A stretch of DNA of 64,000 bases. Origin: Photobacterium profundum. Its GTDB lineage: Bacteria; Pseudomonadota; Gammaproteobacteria; Enterobacterales; Vibrionaceae. Of this stretch, positions 36,440-45,153 are shown piece after piece; the first letter of the stretch is position 1, and each line of letters opens with the position of its first letter. The notes under the pieces were generated by a model. It was not told where the DNA came from, did no database searches, and was given only the letters and a program-made list of their open reading frames with translations. The translations under genes and the position numbers were made by a program. Location: NCBI RefSeq assembly GCF_003026285.1, contig NZ_PYOD01000017.1:32252-96251 (forward strand), read 5' to 3'.

Positions 36440-37747
36440 TTAAAGAATAATGCCGCCAATCAAGAAGCCTAGTGCTACTGACGTAGAGATAGTAACCACA
36501 CCTGGAATAAAGAATGGGTGGTTAAATACAAGGTTACCGATACGTGTAGAGCCTGTGTCATCCATTTCAACCGCAGCTAGTAGCGTTGGGTAAGTAGGAA
36601 GTACGAACAGTGCACTTACTGCTGCAAAAGATGCGATAGCAGTAAGAGGAGCAACACCGATAGCCAATGCAGCAGGCATTAGTGCTACAGTAGTTGCGCC
36701 TTGAGAGTAAAGCAACATAGATGCAAGGAACAAGATAAGTGCTAGCATCCATGGATAGTCACTAAGTAGTGAACCCGCTACTTCTTTAATGCCATCAACG
36801 TGTGAGTTAACGAATGTAGAACCTAACCATGCCACACCTAATACACAGATACATGCTGTCATACCAGAGCGGAATGTTGGTGCTGCTGCAATTTTAGAAG
36901 CATCGATTTTTGTGAAAGTCACGATAGCGGCAGCTGCAGCTAGCATAACGGTCATGATTGCTTCGTTACGACCAAGTGCTGGGTTCTCAATAAGACCCAC
37001 AGAGCTTGAGATTGCTGCTGCGTAGCAAACAACAAATGCGATAGCGCCAAGGAAGATGTACGTTGCAGGCTTCGCTGTTGGTAGAATCTCACGCTTACCA
37101 GAACCTTTAAGCTTGATAAGACCTTTTGCTAGGCGATCTTGATATATTGGATCATCTTTTAGTTCACAGCCTAGGAAGTTAGCAACGAATGCACCAACCA
37201 TACATGCGATAAACGTTGTAGGAATACAAATCGCAAGCAGTGTTAGGTAACCGATGCCCATTGGTTCAAGCAGGCCAGAGAAGAAAACAACAGCTGCTGA
37301 AATTGGTGATGCCGTAATCGCAATCTGAGATGCAACAACCGCAATAGAGAGTGGGCGTGAAGGGCGAATACCTTGCTCTTTAGCCACTTCAGCAATAACT
37401 GGAAGCGTAGAGAATGCAGTGTGTCCTGTACCCGCCATCAGTGTCATAATATATGTCACGATTGGCGCGTAAAAAGTAATGTGCTTAGGATTTTTTCGAA
37501 GGAAATTTTCTGCTAATTCAACTAACCAGTCCATACCACCAGCTACCTGCATTGCTGCAATCGCTGTGATAACTGACATGATAATTAAAATTACATCAAC
37601 CGGAATAAATGCTTGGCTTGTTGGTACCCCTAAAAATAGCGATAACACAATAACACCAGCACCACCGGCAAGACCGATACCAATACCACCAATTCTTGCG
37701 CCTAAATAAATAAACGCGAGAACAACAAATAGTTCTACACCAATCAT
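36440..37747 (-). CDS. dcuA: anaerobic C4-dicarboxylate transporter DcuA
   Basis: A 435-residue, roughly 12-TM antiporter exchanging aspartate, fumarate, malate and succinate during fumarate respiration. It follows E. coli DcuA rather than DcuB: GARIGGIGIGLAGG, AMQVAGGMDWLVELAE, LPVIAEVAKEQGIRPSRPLS, ACICVLGVAWLGSTF and VEMDDTGSTRIGNLVFNHPFFIPG. AGGA precedes ATG 37747; the longer frame to 37780 lacks one. It is the second gene after aspA, so aspartate uptake and deamination are co-expressed. Confidence 0.95.
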   Translation of the reverse strand: MIGVELFVVLAFIYLGARIGGIGIGLAGGAGVIVLSLFLGVPTSQAFIPVDVILIIMSVITAIAAMQVAGGMDWLVELAENFLRKNPKHITFYAPIVTYIMTLMAGTGHTAFSTLPVIAEVAKEQGIRPSRPLSIAVVASQIAITASPISAAVVFFSGLLEPMGIGYLTLLAICIPTTFIACMVGAFVANFLGCELKDDPIYQDRLAKGLIKLKGSGKREILPTAKPATYIFLGAIAFVVCYAAAISSSVGLIENPALGRNEAIMTVMLAAAAAIVTFTKIDASKIAAAPTFRSGMTACICVLGVAWLGSTFVNSHVDGIKEVAGSLLSDYPWMLALILFLASMLLYSQGATTVALMPAALAIGVAPLTAIASFAAVSALFVLPTYPTLLAAVEMDDTGSTRIGNLVFNHPFFIPGVVTISTSVALGFLIGGIIL

Positions 37748-37815
37748 AAGATTGTCCTGTCTTAAAGTTAAAAAAATCAAATAAAAAATAAATGGGAATG
37801 TTGTAGCAAAGAGGT

Positions 37816-37840
37816 GCGGATTTTCTTCCTGAAAACCCGC
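37816..37840. other. hairpin in the aspA-dcuA gap
   Basis: GCGGATTTTC (37816-37825) pairs with GAAAACCCGC (37831-37840), ten positions with one mismatch and a 5-nt loop. There is no T-tract in the minus-strand direction, so it is more likely an mRNA-stability or processing hairpin than a terminator. Confidence 0.5.
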
Positions 37841-37870
37841 TTTATTATTTAGCGGTTACGTTAATTATTA

Positions 37871-39331
37871 TTAGTTATAACGTTTCGCTTTGTATTCTGG
37901 GTGCATTAGGTTTTGTACCGAGAAGATGTCGTCTAGTTGCTCTTCAGTTAGAAGACCACGCTCAAGTACAACTTCGCGTACGTTTTTACCTGTTTCAGCA
38001 CAAATCTTACCAACAATGTCACCTTCGTGGTGGCCAATGAACGGGTTTAGGTAAGTAACGATACCGATTGAGTTAAATACGTAACTTTCACATACTTCTT
38101 TATTCACTGTGATACCTGATACGCACTTATCACGTAGAGTTACACAAGCGTTTTTCAGAAGTGAAATAGATTCGAACAGTGCCTGACCGATTACAGGTTC
38201 CATTACGTTCAACTGAAGCTGACCAGCTTCTGCTGCGAAAGTAATTGTTGTGTCGTTACCAATAACCTTGAAGCAAACTTGGTTAACTACTTCAGGAATT
38301 ACTGGGTTTACTTTCGCCGGCATGATTGAAGAGCCTGCCTGCATTTCTGGTAGGTTTAGTTCGTTCAAACCAGTACGAGGGCCAGAAGAAAGTAGACGTA
38401 AGTCGTTACAAATTTTAGACAGTTTAACCGCAGTACGCTTAAGAGCACCGTGGATCATTACGTATGCGCCACAGTCAGACGTTGCTTCGATTAAATCTTC
38501 TGCTGGTGTACATGATAGACCTGTGATTTCAGCAAGACGTTGAACAGCAAGTTCTTGGTAACCAGTCGCTGCGTTTAAGCCAGTACCGATAGCTGTTGCA
38601 CCTAAGTTCACTTCAAGCAGAAGATCTGCTGTGTACTTAAGGTTTTTGATTTCTTCTTTAAGAAGAACTGAGTACGCGTGGAACTCTTGACCAACAGTCA
38701 TTGGTACAGCATCTTGAAGCTGAGTACGACCCATCTTTAAAACGCCTGCGAATTCTTTATCTTTCGCGTCGAAAGCACCTTTTAGATAATCAAGTGCTTC
38801 AATCATTGTCATGATGCTGTTGTATACAGCAACACGGAAACCTGTTGGGTATGCACAGTTAGTTGATTGCGATTTGTTTACGTGATCATTAGGGTTAATG
38901 ATGTCGTATTCGCCTTTATCTTTGCCCATAAGTTCAAGAGCAAGGTTAGCAACAACTTCGTTTGCGTTCATGTTTACTGAAGTACCAGCACCGCCTTGGT
39001 AAACATCAGACGGGAATTGATCCATACACTTACCAGTGTCTAGAATTAAATCACATGCTTTGATGATGTAGTCACCAACTTCTGAAGGAATAGCGCCTAG
39101 TTCTTTGTTCGCCATTGCAGCTGCTTTCTTAGTGAAAACCATACCGCGAACAAAATCAGGAACGTCAGAAATTGTAGTGTTTGAGATGTTGAAGTTTTCA
39201 ACAGCGCGAAGTGTGTGGATACCCCAGTAAGCGTCAGCAGGAACGTGACGTTCACCAAGTAAATCTTCTTCAATGCGAGTAGCAACATTTAGAGTTGCTT
39301 CATTCTTTTCAAGATCAATCATCTGAGACAT
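37871..39331 (-). CDS. aspA: aspartate ammonia-lyase
   Basis: A 486-residue tetrameric lyase converting L-aspartate to fumarate and ammonia. The fumarase/aspartase signature GSSIMPAKVNPV, the mobile catalytic loop, is intact, and TSVNMNANEVVANLALE and NDHVNKSQSTNCAYPT match the family. It feeds fumarate to FrdABCD, also in this window. ATG 39331 has AAAGG nine bases upstream. It is followed by dcuA on the same strand. A CRP-like site lies about 200 bp upstream. Confidence 0.96.
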   Translation of the reverse strand: MSQMIDLEKNEATLNVATRIEEDLLGERHVPADAYWGIHTLRAVENFNISNTTISDVPDFVRGMVFTKKAAAMANKELGAIPSEVGDYIIKACDLILDTGKCMDQFPSDVYQGGAGTSVNMNANEVVANLALELMGKDKGEYDIINPNDHVNKSQSTNCAYPTGFRVAVYNSIMTMIEALDYLKGAFDAKDKEFAGVLKMGRTQLQDAVPMTVGQEFHAYSVLLKEEIKNLKYTADLLLEVNLGATAIGTGLNAATGYQELAVQRLAEITGLSCTPAEDLIEATSDCGAYVMIHGALKRTAVKLSKICNDLRLLSSGPRTGLNELNLPEMQAGSSIMPAKVNPVIPEVVNQVCFKVIGNDTTITFAAEAGQLQLNVMEPVIGQALFESISLLKNACVTLRDKCVSGITVNKEVCESYVFNSIGIVTYLNPFIGHHEGDIVGKICAETGKNVREVVLERGLLTEEQLDDIFSVQNLMHPEYKAKRYN

Positions 39332-39784
39332 AAATATAGCCTTTATGGGGAATCTGCTAATAAAAATTCAAACTTTGAGCCAGTTCTGAATAAGAATCCA
39401 TTCTGCAGAAGTTTTGGCTAGATGATCGTTCCTGACACCTTATTTGCTGCCGATAATACTCCCCTTTAGTGGTAAAACCATAACCGAGATCACTTTTTTG
39501 AAGCACATGAAAACATTTGCACAAGAATGAGATCTTCCTCACAAATGCTGTTAATAATTAGGCTCTCGATCATGGTGATAAATGAAGAAATATAACTAAT
39601 TGTGAATGAAGTGTGTATTTATGATTGATGACGAATAATGCGGAGTAGCTTCGCGCCTATTTAGTTGAAAAATGCCACAATAGCCCCATAGTTAATGTAT
39701 AGATAAAATTTAATATCTTTTAGGCAATGTCATCGGTGATGAAGACTTGCCTGTAAGTGTTCAACGACTCCTAAGAGGTAAGCT
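39332..39784. other. divergent promoter region between aspA and fxsA
   Basis: 453 bp, AT-rich, no supported gene. It must contain the promoters of aspA-dcuA (minus) and fxsA (plus). I see one CRP-like dyad (39528-39543) and no convincing FNR box. Confidence 0.5.
39528..39543. promoter_or_regulatory. CRP-like site upstream of aspA
   Basis: TGAGA-N6-TCACA matches the CRP consensus TGTGA-N6-TCACA at 9 of 10 positions. E. coli aspA is CRP-activated, which makes the site plausible. The distance to the aspA start (about 197 bp) is long. Confidence 0.5.
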
Positions 39785-40360
39785 GTGTTTCCTGTATTGC
39801 TGTTTTTATTTATTCTTGTCCCTATCGTTGAAATTGGATTATTTGTTCAAGTAGGTGGTTTCTTTGGCTTATGGCCAACCCTTGCTTTCGTATTGGTAAC
39901 AGCAGTTGTGGGGGCGTCATTAGTTCGCAGCCAAGGTATTGCGACCTTGATGTCTGTTCAAAGCCGATTACAACAAGGTGAAATACCGGCTCAACAAATT
40001 GTTGAAGGTGTTATGCTGGCTGTTGCGGGCGTATTGCTATTAACCCCAGGCTTTATGACTGATGCATTGGGTATGATAGTGTTATTGCCTGCTCCCCGCG
40101 CCATGCTGGCGAAGCAATTAATGAGCCGAGTAAAAGTAAACGGCATGGGTTCTGGTTTCTCGGCAGGGTTTGGCGGCGGTCAGGGGTTTGACAATCAAAG
40201 CCCATTTGGTCAGCAAGGTCCATTTGATGGTGCCGATCCTTTTGAGTCACAACGTAGTCAAGAGACGCGTAATACTGACAATCGAGACGGTGATGTGTTT
40301 GATGGCGAGTTTGAACGTAAAGACGATAAAAATGACGATCAGAATAATCGTTTGAATTAG
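39785..40360 (+). CDS. fxsA: FxsA family membrane protein
   Basis: A 191-residue inner-membrane protein. Hydrophobic segments at about 3-22, 25-45 and 75-95 carry the FxsA signature (PIVEIGLFVQVGGFFG, LLLTPGFMTDALGMIVLLP). A soluble Gly/Gln- then Asp/Arg-rich tail runs from about 120 to the end. FxsA (YtzA in Bacillus) modulates exclusion of phage T7 by F plasmid in E. coli; its normal role is not known. A GTG start with AGAGGT upstream is used. Position between aspA and groSL is conserved. Confidence 0.88.
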   Translation: MFPVLLFLFILVPIVEIGLFVQVGGFFGLWPTLAFVLVTAVVGASLVRSQGIATLMSVQSRLQQGEIPAQQIVEGVMLAVAGVLLLTPGFMTDALGMIVLLPAPRAMLAKQLMSRVKVNGMGSGFSAGFGGGQGFDNQSPFGQQGPFDGADPFESQRSQETRNTDNRDGDVFDGEFERKDDKNDDQNNRLN

Positions 40361-40401
40361 TTTATCGAATACAAACGCTGAGCAGCGTATGACCCGACGC
40401 A

Positions 40402-40431
40402 ATAAAAAAGCAGCCATTGGCTGCTTTTTTT
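40402..40431. terminator. bidirectional terminator (fxsA / MATE gene)
   Basis: Stem AAAAGCAGCC (40406-40415) / GGCTGCTTTT (40419-40428) with loop ATT and T/A runs on both sides, between convergent genes. Confidence 0.88.
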
Positions 40432-40490
40432 GTTCATGCTATTCACATATTTTACGTGAAAAAGCGTTATTTTTTTGTATCGTGATATGT

Positions 40491-41876
40491 TTAAAAGCCT
40501 GCTTGTTTACGTATGTGTACAGCATATAAATAAGCACAAATACCGCTGATGATATTGGCAACGGTAATACCAATAAATAACCCTTCAGTGCCATTAAGCT
40601 GGCAGCCTAACCATGCCGCAGGTAATAAAAAGCCGAATAAGCGTAATAAATTCCACACTAGAGCATGCATTGATTTGTGCATCGCATTTAAAGCACTAAT
40701 TAATAACATACACACAGCTTGAAGGCCGTAGCTGATCGGTACCACTATCAAGTAATGCCACAATTGCTCTTGTACTGCGACATCTTGGCTGAATAAGGCT
40801 GATAACGGCCAACTGAGCGGTACCATCATCACGAAAATTAACAACTGGAAGATAATGGCAAATCGCATGGCGGTGAACAGGGCTTTAAATGCACGCTCTG
40901 GTTTATCGGCTCCTAAGTTTTGCGCCATGAAAGGCATTAATGCCGAGCCTAATGCCATCATGGTAATGACCAGTAATGATTCAATGCGCATTGCTGCACC
41001 ATAAGCCGCAACAGATGTTGTGCCTTGCGTAGCAAGTAACCACATTAGTAATGCACCAGATAGCGGATTTAACGCATTGGATAGCCCAGCAGGCATACCA
41101 ATTTGCATCACTTTTTTCCAATCATTTAGCAGTAATGCTGGTTTCGGTTTCGCCAGCATTTTTTCTCGATAAATTAAAATAAAGAGCGAATACAGCAGGG
41201 CGAATGCCCAGCTTATGCCACTGGCAATCGCAGCACCTTTTACCCCTAACTCAGGAAATGGACCGTAACCGAAGATCAATAAAGGATCGAGCACGCCATT
41301 GATCAATCCTGCCAACATCATGATCTTTGCTGGTGTTTTAGTATCACCCGTTGCACGAATTGCACTATTTCCAGCCATCGGAATAACCAGCAATGGGATC
41401 GCTAAATACCAAATGCTCATGTATTCATTGATAATGGGCAATAAATCAGGGCTTGCGCCAATGAGTGAAAACAAAGGTTCAATTGTGCTGATACCTAAGC
41501 TTGATGCTGCAATAACCAGTATAACGGCCAGTAGAATGCCATGACTGGCAAAGCGTGCTGCTGAATGCCCAGCTCCTTGACCTAATAAGCGACCAATATT
41601 GGTCGAGATACCCACGCTAACTCCCATAGTGATGCAATTTACTGCAAAGGTAACGGGAAAAGTGAAGCTGACAGCAGCTAGAGCATCAGTGCCTAATAAT
41701 GAGATAAAAAAAGTATCAACTAAGTTGAACATTAAGATCGCGACCATACCAAATACCATAGGTACAGTAAGGCGGCGCAATACATCGGCGATAGGATCAG
41801 ACAGCAACCCGTGTTTGTCGGGGCGTTGATTCACGGTCTTTGGGATTACTGACAGGGACCTTTTTTCTTTTAACAT
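40491..41876 (-). CDS. MATE-family multidrug/metabolite exporter
   Basis: A 461-residue inner-membrane protein with about 12 hydrophobic segments and two MATE repeats. It fits the NorM/VcmB-like antiporters driven by Na+ or H+ (PMVFGMVAILMFNLVDTFFISLLG near the start, GAAIASGISWAFALLYSLFI mid-protein, SALNAMHKSMHALVWNLLR in the second half). The frame opens at 41933, but ATG 41876 (MLKEKRS) is taken; its ribosome site is weak. It stands divergent from groSL. The substrate is unknown. Confidence 0.87.
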   Translation of the reverse strand: MLKEKRSLSVIPKTVNQRPDKHGLLSDPIADVLRRLTVPMVFGMVAILMFNLVDTFFISLLGTDALAAVSFTFPVTFAVNCITMGVSVGISTNIGRLLGQGAGHSAARFASHGILLAVILVIAASSLGISTIEPLFSLIGASPDLLPIINEYMSIWYLAIPLLVIPMAGNSAIRATGDTKTPAKIMMLAGLINGVLDPLLIFGYGPFPELGVKGAAIASGISWAFALLYSLFILIYREKMLAKPKPALLLNDWKKVMQIGMPAGLSNALNPLSGALLMWLLATQGTTSVAAYGAAMRIESLLVITMMALGSALMPFMAQNLGADKPERAFKALFTAMRFAIIFQLLIFVMMVPLSWPLSALFSQDVAVQEQLWHYLIVVPISYGLQAVCMLLISALNAMHKSMHALVWNLLRLFGFLLPAAWLGCQLNGTEGLFIGITVANIISGICAYLYAVHIRKQAGF

Positions 41877-41973
41877 AATGGTCTCGGATTTGATTCGCCC
41901 GATTACCCTAAAGCAAAGAGTGTGATCGGGCAAAAATTCTCGGGGTTATTTTCGGAATATTTAGTGCTTAGGG

Positions 41974-42001
41974 CTTGGGATCCTGAAAAACGACCCAACA
42001 T
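41974..42001 (+). promoter_or_regulatory. candidate sigma-32 promoter of groSL
   Basis: CTTGGG (41974-41979) and CCCAACAT (41994-42001) are separated by 14 bp, resembling the heat-shock consensus CTTGAA-N13/15-CCCCATNT with several mismatches. The place, about 85 bp before groS, is right. No CIRCE element is seen, so HrcA control is not supported. Confidence 0.45.
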
Positions 42002-42015
42002 GTGTACTTAACAGA

Positions 42016-42046
42016 ACAAGTAAGTGACCTCTAGTGTGCTACTTGT
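42016..42046 (+). other. stem-loop in groSL 5' leader
   Basis: ACAAGTA (42016-42022) and TACTTGT (42040-42046) can pair around a 17-nt loop, near the 5' end of a message started at the candidate sigma-32 promoter. It does not cover the groS ribosome site. Confidence 0.35.
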
Positions 42047-42086
42047 TTATATCCCATGGATCTTACCCAATCAGGAGAGACGACCA

Positions 42087-42377
42087 ATGAACATTCGTCC
42101 TTTACATGACCGAGTTATCGTTGAACGCCAAGAAGTTGAATCTAAGTCTGCTGGTGGCATTGTGCTAACTGGTTCTGCTGCCGAAAAATCAACACGTGGT
42201 GTTGTACTAGCTGTAGGCAAAGGCCGCATTCTAGAAAATGGCACAGTTCAAGAGTTGGACGTTAAAGTTGGTGATACTGTTATCTTTGCTGAAGGCTACG
42301 GCACTAAGTCAGAAAAGATTGATGGTAAAGAAGTCCTGATCATGTCTGAAAATGACATCATGGCAATCGTTGAATAA
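42087..42377 (+). CDS. groS: co-chaperonin GroES
   Basis: A 96-residue heptameric lid of the GroEL folding chamber. It begins MNIRPLHDRVIVERQEVE and has the mobile loop SAGGIVLTGSAAEKST that docks on GroEL. The frame opens at 42024, but AGGAGAG directly before ATG 42087 fixes the start. It is first in groSL, 41 bp before groL. Confidence 0.98.
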   Translation: MNIRPLHDRVIVERQEVESKSAGGIVLTGSAAEKSTRGVVLAVGKGRILENGTVQELDVKVGDTVIFAEGYGTKSEKIDGKEVLIMSENDIMAIVE

Positions 42378-42418
42378 TCCGTTCACTTTAAATAAATAAT
42401 TAAGAAAGGAATAGAGAC

Positions 42419-44071
42419 ATGGCTGCTAAAGACGTTAAATTTGGCAATGACGCTCGAATTAAAATGCTAGAAGGTGTAAATGTTCTGGCTGACGCTGTAA
42501 AAGTAACATTAGGTCCTAAAGGCCGTAACGTTGTTCTAGATAAATCATTTGGCGCACCAACAATCACAAAAGATGGTGTTTCTGTTGCACGTGAAATCGA
42601 ACTTGAAGACAAGTTCCAAAACATGGGCGCACAAATGGTAAAAGAAGTGGCTTCGCAAGCGAATGACGCGGCGGGCGACGGAACAACAACAGCAACAGTA
42701 TTGGCACAGTCAATCATTACTGAAGGCCTAAAAGCCGTTGCTGCTGGCATGAACCCAATGGATCTTAAACGTGGTATCGACAAAGCGGTTGTTGCTGCTG
42801 TTGAAGCACTAAAAGAATTATCTGTACCATGTGAAGATACTAAAGCTATCGCACAGGTAGGTACTATTTCTGCAAATGCTGATGCAACAGTGGGTAACCT
42901 AATTGCAGAAGCTATGGAAAAAGTAGGCCGTGACGGTGTTATCACTGTTGAAGAAGGTCAAGCACTGCAAGATGAGCTTGATGTTGTTGAAGGTATGCAG
43001 TTCGACCGCGGTTACCTGTCTCCTTACTTCATCAACAACCAAGAAGCGGGTTCTGTTGATCTAGAAAGCCCATTCATTCTACTTGTAGACAAGAAAGTAT
43101 CGAACATTCGTGAACTACTTCCTGCTCTAGAAGGCGTAGCAAAAGCATCTCGTCCACTGCTTATCATTGCAGAAGACGTTGAAGGTGAAGCATTAGCAAC
43201 ACTTGTTGTGAACAACATGCGTGGTATCGTGAAAGTTGCAGCTGTTAAAGCTCCTGGTTTCGGTGACCGTCGTAAGTCAATGCTACAAGACATTGCTGTA
43301 CTAACTGCTGGTACTGTTATTTCTGAAGAAATCGGTCTAGAGCTAGAAAAAGTACAACTTGAAGATCTTGGTCAAGCTAAGCGTATTTCTATCACCAAAG
43401 AAAACACAACTATCATCGATGGTGCTGGTGAAGAAACAATGATTCAAGGCCGTGTTGCTCAAATTCGTCAACAAATCGAAGACGCAACATCGGATTACGA
43501 CAAAGAAAAACTTCAAGAGCGTGTTGCGAAACTAGCAGGCGGCGTTGCTGTTATTAAAGTTGGCGCAGCAACTGAAGTTGAAATGAAAGAGAAGAAAGAC
43601 CGTGTTGAAGATGCACTACACGCAACGCGTGCAGCTGTAGAAGAAGGCGTAGTTGCAGGTGGTGGTGTTGCACTAATCCGTGCTGCCTCAAAAGTTGCTG
43701 AGTCTGGTCTTGTTGGTGACAACGAAGAGCAGAACGTAGGTATTCGTGTAGCACTTCGAGCTATGGAATCTCCTATTCGCCAAATCACTAAGAATGCGGG
43801 TGATGAAGAATCAGTTGTTGCTAACAATGTTCGTGCTGGCGAAGATAACTACGGTTACAACGCTGCAACTGGCGAATACGGCGACATGATTGAAATGGGT
43901 ATTCTTGACCCAACTAAAGTAACGCGTTCAGCACTTCAGTTCGCAGCTTCTGTTGCTGGTCTTATGATTACTACTGAAGCAATGATTACAGATATGCCAG
44001 CGAAAGATGCCTCTGCAATGCCTGATATGGGCGGCATGGGTGGTATGGGTGGCATGGGCGGTATGATGTAA
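42419..44071 (+). CDS. groL: chaperonin GroEL
   Basis: A 550-residue ATP-driven protein-folding chamber subunit. Family hallmarks are the ATP loop TLGPKGRNVVLDKSFGAP, the catalytic-Asp segment NDAAGDGTTTATVLAQ, the apical substrate-binding region and the C-terminal GGM repeat tail. AAGGAATAG precedes ATG 42419. A terminator follows about 70 bp past the stop, and beyond it is a gene-free 1-kb region. Confidence 0.98.
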   Translation: MAAKDVKFGNDARIKMLEGVNVLADAVKVTLGPKGRNVVLDKSFGAPTITKDGVSVAREIELEDKFQNMGAQMVKEVASQANDAAGDGTTTATVLAQSIITEGLKAVAAGMNPMDLKRGIDKAVVAAVEALKELSVPCEDTKAIAQVGTISANADATVGNLIAEAMEKVGRDGVITVEEGQALQDELDVVEGMQFDRGYLSPYFINNQEAGSVDLESPFILLVDKKVSNIRELLPALEGVAKASRPLLIIAEDVEGEALATLVVNNMRGIVKVAAVKAPGFGDRRKSMLQDIAVLTAGTVISEEIGLELEKVQLEDLGQAKRISITKENTTIIDGAGEETMIQGRVAQIRQQIEDATSDYDKEKLQERVAKLAGGVAVIKVGAATEVEMKEKKDRVEDALHATRAAVEEGVVAGGGVALIRAASKVAESGLVGDNEEQNVGIRVALRAMESPIRQITKNAGDEESVVANNVRAGEDNYGYNAATGEYGDMIEMGILDPTKVTRSALQFAASVAGLMITTEAMITDMPAKDASAMPDMGGMGGMGGMGGMM

Positions 44072-44135
44072 TCATCATTCTGTCGTTATTAATAACACGG
44101 TGTTAATCATTGTGCTGTAAATAACCACTGATAAA

Positions 44136-44165
44136 AAAGAACCCGTCTTTTGGCGGGTTTTTTGT
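44136..44165 (+). terminator. terminator of groSL
   Basis: AACCCG (44140-44145) pairs with CGGGTT (44154-44159), followed by T-rich TTTTTTGTG. Confidence 0.8.
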
Positions 44166-44325
44166 GCCTGTGACATTGTATTTTTTGTTTATTCGCTGCT
44201 GCCATTAGTTATATTCAATGTAAGTTTCTTCCATAACGCCAGTATTGATTCGCCAATAGCCGTATAACCCCGCAACTATACCTATCAAGACAAGTATCAA
44301 GGTTTGATGTAAATATCTTACCAAC

Positions 44326-44391
44326 AAGCTAGCACAAGCTTTTAATCGTTGTAGATAGAATGATTAAAACCATAAATCTACAGGCTAGCTT
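44326..44391. other. interlocking inverted repeats (pseudoknot-like RNA or dyad cluster)
   Basis: Three exact inverted pairs lie within 66 bp: AAGCTAGC (44326-44333) / GCTAGCTT (44384-44391); TTTTAATC (44340-44347) / GATTAAAA (44362-44369); TGTAGAT (44350-44356) / ATCTACA (44376-44382). The second and third pairs interlock, so as RNA they would form a pseudoknot or two alternative folds inside the outer stem. Confidence 0.5.
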
Positions 44392-44407
44392 ACTGATTAA
44401 ATTCCTC

Positions 44408-44529
44408 AAAAAGCTGTACGGCAATTAATTGGCTTTAAAAACAAAGCCTTACAGGTTTATTTTAAATTGAAATACTTTGGGATTGACCATGGTTACCTTT
44501 TTGCTGTTTTTTGCCTTTAATTCTGTACG
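44408..44529 (+). repeat. ~122-bp intergenic repeat, copy 1
   Basis: Begins AAAAAGCTGTACG, has an internal CTTA...TTTATTTT block near 44448, then GTTACCTTTTTGCTGTTT (44492-44509), and ends TGTACG (44524-44529). Aligned without gaps to copy 3, extended left to 44401, I count 73 identical of 129 positions, with the two end blocks exact. Confidence 0.75.
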
Positions 44530-44615
44530 TTGTTTTGCTTTTAAAAAGAATATAGCTACTTTATTCCTGCTTAAGGATAAAAAGTGCGATTACCTCTTTA
44601 TCTGTAAAAAAGCTG

Positions 44616-44736
44616 AAAAAGCAGTACGGTTTTTAATTTGTTTAAAATCAGCTGGTTATACGCTTTATTTTGTATTTTAACTCACCAGCCATTTATGATC
44701 ACATTTTAGCTGTTTATATGTCACTTTGCTGTACCG
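44616..44736 (+). repeat. ~122-bp intergenic repeat, copy 2
   Basis: Begins AAAAAGCAGTACG, has TTATACGCTTTATTTTGTATT inside with the same phase, then CATTTTAGCTGTTT (44702-44715), and ends TGTACCG (44730-44736). Block spacing is within two bases of the flanking copies. Confidence 0.65.
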
Positions 44737-44807
44737 ATTTATCTTTAAGAGTATTGATGTTCTTTTAAATAAAAATAACTATGCGCAGTTCACTTTAAAA
44801 TTAACCA

Positions 44808-44929
44808 AAAAAGCTGTACGTAATATTAACTCATTTAATTTCAATACCTTATGATGTTTTTTTGTATCTTACATTACAGTGTTTATTTGCAGTTACCTTT
44901 TTGCTGTTTAATGTTGTGAAAGGTGTACG
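44808..44929 (+). repeat. ~122-bp intergenic repeat, copy 3
   Basis: Begins AAAAAGCTGTACG and carries GTTACCTTTTTGCTGTTT (44892-44909) and TGTACG (44924-44929). Each block is exactly 400 bp from its match in copy 1. Confidence 0.75.
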
Positions 44930-45077
44930 AAGCGTGTGGCTAACACTATGCTTGGTCTGTAATTAGGCAAGAAATCGCGTAGGAAAAATCATTTTGAACT
45001 AGGCATAAATAGCAGATAAAACAAGGTATGAAGAATTAAGAGGAACGCTTTAGAAGGAGGGTTTCGGTGCATATAAA

Positions 45078-45110
45078 TGAAAAGCAGCCAGTAACTGCTG
45101 CTTTTAATTA
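45078..45110 (-). terminator. terminator of rimK
   Basis: AAAAGCAGC (45080-45088) pairs with GCTGCTTTT (45097-45105); on the minus strand the stem is followed by TTTTCATTT, 45 bp after the rimK stop. Confidence 0.75.
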
Positions 45111-45153
45111 GATCGAATAGTAAGGCACTCGTCGATAACGTTGAGGCTAACTT

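Larger units (their letters stand above)
44072..45153. other. 1.08-kb gene-free region between groL and rimK
   Basis: After the groSL terminator there is no supported coding sequence. The stretch holds a complex inverted-repeat cluster (44326-44391), three tandem copies of a ~122-bp repeat (44408-44929) and the rimK terminator. A 67-codon frame at 44477-44680 is Phe/Lys-rich, has no clear ribosome site and spans repeat borders, so it is not taken as a gene. Confidence 0.7.

Noticed and set aside
39600..39660. FNR box before aspA (TTGATGACGAATAA)
   Set aside because: The second half-site matches only three of five positions.
41934..42086. CIRCE element before groSL
   Set aside because: No TTAGCACTC-N9-GAGTGCTAA match was found.
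42400..43827. Long minus-strand open frames within groL
   Set aside because: Codon-bias shadows of a highly expressed gene, with no ribosome sites or family features.
44477..44680. 67-codon open frame inside the repeat array
   Set aside because: No clear ribosome site, low-complexity Phe/Lys/Leu composition, and it crosses the border of repeat copies 1 and 2.
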